This document shows positions 6,032 through 7,886 of a DNA stretch of 7,886 bases, one piece after another. Location: the NCBI GenBank assembly GCA_027310235.1, contig DAIDBF010000018.1, positions 1 to 7,886 of the forward strand, in the 5' to 3' direction. A program made the position numbers and the translations under genes. Origin of the DNA: a bacterium (GTDB taxonomy: Bacteria; Patescibacteriota; Minisyncoccia; UBA6257; GWB1-50-10). Below the pieces are notes generated by a model, which had not been told where the DNA came from, did no database searches, and was given only the letters and a program-made list of their open reading frames with translations. How positions within the stretch are numbered: position 1 is the first letter of the stretch; every line of letters starts with the position of its first letter.

Positions 6032-6040
6032 ATTATAGCA
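6032..6040 (-). promoter_or_regulatory. Extended -10 promoter for pgk
   Basis: The minus strand reads TGCTATAAT, matching the extended -10 consensus exactly. It ends eight bases before the pgk ATG at 6023, so the expected start of transcription is at or just before the start codon. A weak -35-like ATGACG lies about 18 bases upstream, inside the first codons of the divergent gene. Confidence 0.6.
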
Positions 6041-6044
6041 GGTT

Positions 6045-7295
6045 ATGAAACACATCGTCATTCTCGGTGCGGGCTTCGGGGGGCTCCAGGCCGCGCTCAC
6101 ACTTTCGAAAAAACTGAAACGGCACCGGCTTTTAGAACAATATTCCATCGTTCTCGTAGACAGAAATCCTTTCCATACGTTTACGCCGCTTCTCTACGAA
6201 ATCGCCGCGACCTCTCCGGAAACCGCGAGCGATCTTAAACTGCAAGCGCTTGTATCGTTCCCGCTCGGAAAACTTATCGGGAAACGGAATATCACATTGG
6301 TGGAGGACAACTTCATCGCGGCAGATCTTGATCGTAAAATCGTTACCCTCTCAAAATCGAAGATCGAGTTTGCATATCTTGTGATTGCGCTTGGATCGGA
6401 GTCCTATTATTTTGACATCCCCGGTCTCGACAAGTACGCGCTTTCTTTAAAGACCTTCGATGATGCAATCCGAATCCGCGATCGCATCGTTTCAGCATTC
6501 CGCGGGGCGGAGCGACGAAACGTACGCATCATAGTCGGAGGCGGGGGTCCGAACGGAGTGGAAATTGCGAGCGAGATCCGACAGTGGATCCCCGAACTCG
6601 AGGAAGAGTGCGATCGCATGAACTGCGACGCGGAGATTACGATCGTAGAGGGGGCTGCACGCGTGCTTGCCGCATTCGACGAGAAGGCGTCGGAACGAGC
6701 GATGAAGCGCCTTCACAAGCTGGGAATCCTTGCGCTTCTAAACACAAGAATTACGCGGGCCGACGAGAGAAAAGTGTATTTAAACGACGGAACGACGAAA
6801 GAGTACGATGTTTTTATCTGGACGGGCGGCGTGAAGACAAACTCCTTAATCGATTCTCTCCCTCTTAAAAAGGGAGAACGCGGAGGAATTGAGGTGGATG
6901 CGAACACCGTTCCGAGCGACGCGGGGTATGATTTCATCTTCGCGATCGGCGATAACGCATTACTGTATAACCCGCTCACTCATACACCGACGCCCCTTAT
7001 GGCACGGCCCGCAATAATCGAGGGAAGAATCGCCGCAGAAAATATCATTGCGACGATTACCAAGAAGAACCAAAAACGCGCGTATCCGTTCCGCAGCTAT
7101 CCGTACATCGCTCCTTTTGGAGGAAAGTACGCGATCGCAAAAGTAGGAAGATTCACCTTCTCCGGAATCTTCGCCTGGGTCTTCAAGGGGTTCACGGAAT
7201 TGAGCTACTTCCTCTCCATTATGCCGTTTTGGATCGCAGTCGGGGTGTGGCTCAAAGGGCTCACAATTTTCATTAGGAACGATCGTCTCGGCTAA
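6045..7295 (+). CDS. Type II NADH dehydrogenase-like FAD/NAD(P)-dependent oxidoreductase
   Basis: A 416-residue two-dinucleotide-binding flavoprotein of the NDH-2 (Ndh) family, which passes electrons from NADH to quinone without pumping protons, at the inner face of the membrane. Seen: FAD-binding GAGFGGL at 8-14, a HTFTPLLYE segment near residue 48 typical of NDH-2, ALGSES (about 113-118), a second Rossmann motif IIVGGGGPNGVEIASE (about 161-176) for NADH, and FAIGDNA at 299-305 contacting FAD. The last 60 or so residues are hydrophobic and amphipathic (FTELSYFLSIMPFWIAVGVWLKG) and probably attach it to the membrane. A GCAGG four bases before the ATG may be a weak ribosome-binding site. Whether the acceptor is quinone is unknown, as many CPR bacteria lack a full respiratory chain. 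The gene ends two bases before the outer stem of the convergent rRNA operon. Confidence 0.9.
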   Translation: MKHIVILGAGFGGLQAALTLSKKLKRHRLLEQYSIVLVDRNPFHTFTPLLYEIAATSPETASDLKLQALVSFPLGKLIGKRNITLVEDNFIAADLDRKIVTLSKSKIEFAYLVIALGSESYYFDIPGLDKYALSLKTFDDAIRIRDRIVSAFRGAERRNVRIIVGGGGPNGVEIASEIRQWIPELEEECDRMNCDAEITIVEGAARVLAAFDEKASERAMKRLHKLGILALLNTRITRADERKVYLNDGTTKEYDVFIWTGGVKTNSLIDSLPLKKGERGGIEVDANTVPSDAGYDFIFAIGDNALLYNPLTHTPTPLMARPAIIEGRIAAENIIATITKKNQKRAYPFRSYPYIAPFGGKYAIAKVGRFTFSGIFAWVFKGFTELSYFLSIMPFWIAVGVWLKGLTIFIRNDRLG

Positions 7296-7328
7296 CGAAA
7301 AAGGAGTTTTGTATGTCGGCGTACCCTA

Positions 7329-7373
7329 TCCACGCACTAAAACAAGTTTAGTGCGGGACTTCGCTTCGCTGCG
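7329..7373. repeat. Insertion 1 in the outer 5S (helix V region)
   Basis: CGCACTAAA (7333-7341) and TTTAGTGCG (7347-7355) form a perfect 9-bp stem with a 5-base loop, followed by an ACTTCGCTTCGCTGCG tail. It separates the 3' strand of helix I from the GGGGAAAG block of the outer 5S. The stem base CCCGCACTAAA on the minus strand resembles that of the next two insertions. Confidence 0.7.
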
Positions 7374-7420
7374 CTTTCCCCACCATAAAGATGAGTATCA
7401 TCGGTTCACAAGGCTTTTAC

Positions 7421-7456
7421 CCCGCACAAAAAAGCATTGCTTTTGTGCGGGGCATG
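7421..7456. repeat. Insertion 2 in the outer 5S (between helices III and II)
   Basis: CCCGCACAAAA and TTTTGTGCGGG (starting 7421 and 7442) pair perfectly. The stem continues as AGCA/TGCT near the tip with a two-base bulge. The inner 5S reads straight through this point (GAGAAGTAAAAGC), which fixes the insertion boundaries to within a base. Confidence 0.75.
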
Positions 7457-7464
7457 CTTCTCTG

Positions 7465-7638
7465 CTGCGCCCAGCACGAAGTTATCCTCATTGAACCCCC
7501 GGCGAAATCTACTTTCCCCAAGATAAACTTGAGTATCATCGACGCGTAGTGCTTTTACTTCTCTGTTCGGAATGGGAAGAGGTAGAACACACTATACTTA
7601 ATCACCAGGGAATCATTAGGGACAACTTTCGTGCGGGG
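7465..7638. repeat. Insertion 3 in the outer 5S: long stem carrying the inner 5S
   Basis: Between CATTCCGAA and CAGAGAAG of the outer copy lie 174 bases. Their two ends pair with each other: minus-strand CCCCGCACGAAAGTTGTCCC (7638-7619) with GAGGATAACTTCGTGCTGGG (7489-7470), with few mismatches. This stem leads directly into helix I of the intact inner 5S. The insertion is thus a single giant hairpin with a complete 5S rRNA at its tip. Confidence 0.75.
7496..7611 (-). rRNA. rrf: 5S ribosomal RNA, intact inner copy
   Basis: A complete 5S rRNA of about 116 nt on the minus strand. Helix I pairs CCCUGGUG (7610-7603) with CGCCGGGG (7504-7497). Loop A, helix II (UAGUGU with GCACUA), the conserved CTACCTCTTCCCATTCCGAA of helix III/loop C, CAGAGAAGTAAAAGC, CGATGATACTC, helix IV (CUCAAG with CUUGGG) and GGGGAAAGTAG are all present in order. 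No insertion interrupts it, so it is the best candidate for the 5S used in the ribosome. It lies wholly inside the outer, split 5S copy. Ends are set from helix I and may be off by one or two bases. Confidence 0.92.
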
Positions 7639-7647
7639 TTCGGAATG

Positions 7648-7709
7648 TTCCCGATTTGTACGAAAATTCTAGAATTTTCGTCTACAAACCGCAATCCCGC
7701 GTCGCGGGA
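7648..7709. repeat. Insertion 4 in the outer 5S (helix III/loop C)
   Basis: It holds a perfect 20-base palindrome, CGAAAATTCTAGAATTTTCG (7661-7680), flanked by TTTGTA (7655-7660) and TACAAA (7683-7688), which extend the stem past a two-base bulge. Next to it CCCGCG T CGCGGG (7696-7708) makes a second hairpin. The inner 5S has no break at this point (CTTCCCATTCC). Confidence 0.75.
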
Positions 7710-7810
7710 GGAAGAGGTGGGTCACACTTCGGTAAAACACCGACAAACAAAAACTCCTTTTTACAAATCAGCTTTTTGAGATAGAAAACATATACGCTTT
7801 ATCCGCACAA

Positions 7811-7886
7811 CAAAAGAAGTAAGTTAACTTATTAGTACTCCTTAGCTGAAACCCTTACGGGCCTTACACCTGGAGCCTATCAACGT
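7811..7886 (-). rRNA. rrl: 23S ribosomal RNA, 3' end (partial)
   Basis: The minus strand reads ACGTTGATAGGC, AGGTGTAAG, CAGCTAAGGAGTACTAAT: the highly conserved end of bacterial 23S rRNA (E. coli: ACGUUGAUAGGC, GAGCUAACCGGUACUAAU). The rest lies beyond the window. The exact 3' end is estimated as about 20 nt past ACTAAT by comparison with E. coli. The order 23S then 5S on the minus strand is the normal operon order, and no tRNA is seen between them. Confidence 0.88.

Larger units (their letters stand above)
7315..7744 (-). rRNA. Outer 5S rRNA copy, split into five blocks by four hairpin insertions
   Basis: Read on the minus strand, five blocks (7744-7710, 7647-7639, 7464-7457, 7420-7374, 7328-7315) join into a 113-nt 5S rRNA. 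Signatures: CCACCTCTTCC, CATTCCGAA, CAGAGAAG, GTAAAAGC, CGATGATACTC and GGGGAAAG, in 5S order. Helix I is a perfect 7 bp, GUCGGUG with CGCCGAC. Helix IV pairs as CUCAUC with GGUGGG, different bases from the inner copy but still paired. Helix II is weaker. Insertions are 62, 174, 36 and 45 nt, and all contain strong hairpins. It may be a pseudogene, a 5S tolerated with insertions, or one made as fragments; sequence alone does not say. It follows 23S by about 65 bases in the normal operon position. Confidence 0.75.
7298..7762. repeat. Inverted repeat enclosing the whole 5S region
   Basis: The left arm at 7298-7321 (AAAAAGGAGTTTT then GTATGTCGGCG) is complementary to the right arm at 7738-7762 (CACCGACAAAC then AAAAACTCCTTTTT) over about 23 pairs, with one mismatch and one bulged base. 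In the minus-strand RNA this lengthens helix I of the outer 5S copy into a long stem, of the kind cut during 5S maturation. The downstream arm ends in five U, so it might also serve in termination. It starts right after the stop of the plus-strand NDH-2-like gene. Confidence 0.75.

Noticed and set aside
6857..6877. Hairpin TCTCCCT/AGGGAGA inside the NADH dehydrogenase-like gene, a possible palindromic insertion like that in gatB
   Set aside because: The encoded LPLKKGERGGIEVD fits the normal NDH-2 sequence at this position (a LPL-K-ERG-I-VD pattern before FAIGD), so no residues appear to be inserted. The stem is short and may be chance.
7298..7500. A CRISPR-like array, because of the repeated CCCGCAC and GTGCGGG words
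   Set aside because: Spacing is irregular, the words are halves of hairpins in opposite orientations, and the sequence between them aligns with 5S rRNA.
7549..7779. A 76-codon open frame across the 5S region
   Set aside because: It lies over structured rRNA sequence on the opposite strand and has no coding signature.

Overview
The window reads as a piece of chromosome from a Patescibacteria (CPR) bacterium, most likely Parcubacteria-like. This is an inference. It rests on compact genes with tiny gaps, many palindromic repeats both between and inside genes, tails such as SAKATEG and linkers such as PPIVGGDKD that I associate with these genomes, and genes that start just after a -10 box with no Shine-Dalgarno site. 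UGA is used as a stop (RNase H and the laccase-domain gene), which argues against the recoded code of Gracilibacteria/Absconditabacteria. Base composition is roughly balanced.

Layout. Plus strand: the last codons of an unidentified gene (1-45), then gatB (61-1554). Convergent to it on the minus strand is an RNase HI-like gene (1703-2104), with an AT-rich palindromic repeat between the two. Bases 2105-2400 hold no gene but two large palindromic elements. A minus-strand group follows, read from high to low coordinates: pgk (3' end at 4842), a large hairpin repeat, a DHH/DHHA1 phosphoesterase (3872-4705), a membrane-anchored surface protein (3139-3864) and a laccase-domain (YfiH/PgeF) protein (2401-3135). 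The last three are separated by only 7 and 3 bases. Divergent from pgk with a 21-base gap is a type II NADH dehydrogenase-like flavoprotein (6045-7295, plus). The right end is the tail of an rRNA operon on the minus strand: the 3' end of 23S rRNA (about 7811-7886, running off the window), then the 5S region.

The 5S region is the most striking part. An intact 5S rRNA (7496-7611) sits inside a second 5S rRNA sequence. The outer copy is split into five blocks between 7315 and 7744. Its blocks add up to 113 nt, a normal 5S length, and are separated by four insertions. Each insertion can fold as a hairpin, and the largest carries the intact inner 5S at its tip. The outer copy keeps a perfect helix I, a helix IV that pairs with different bases from the inner copy, and a long extension stem that encloses the whole 465-base region.

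A second theme is palindromic repeats inside genes. gatB carries a 70-base palindrome translated in frame as about 24 extra residues at a domain linker. pgk carries five 7-base repeats translated in frame as a 12-residue loop insertion. Three non-coding hairpins share a similar core but have different arms.

Functionally the proteins are housekeeping ones: tRNA-Gln/Asn amidation (GatB), RNA:DNA hybrid removal, glycolysis (Pgk), NADH oxidation, and nucleotide or nanoRNA turnover (DHH, YfiH). There is no sign of phage, plasmid, CRISPR or defence genes.
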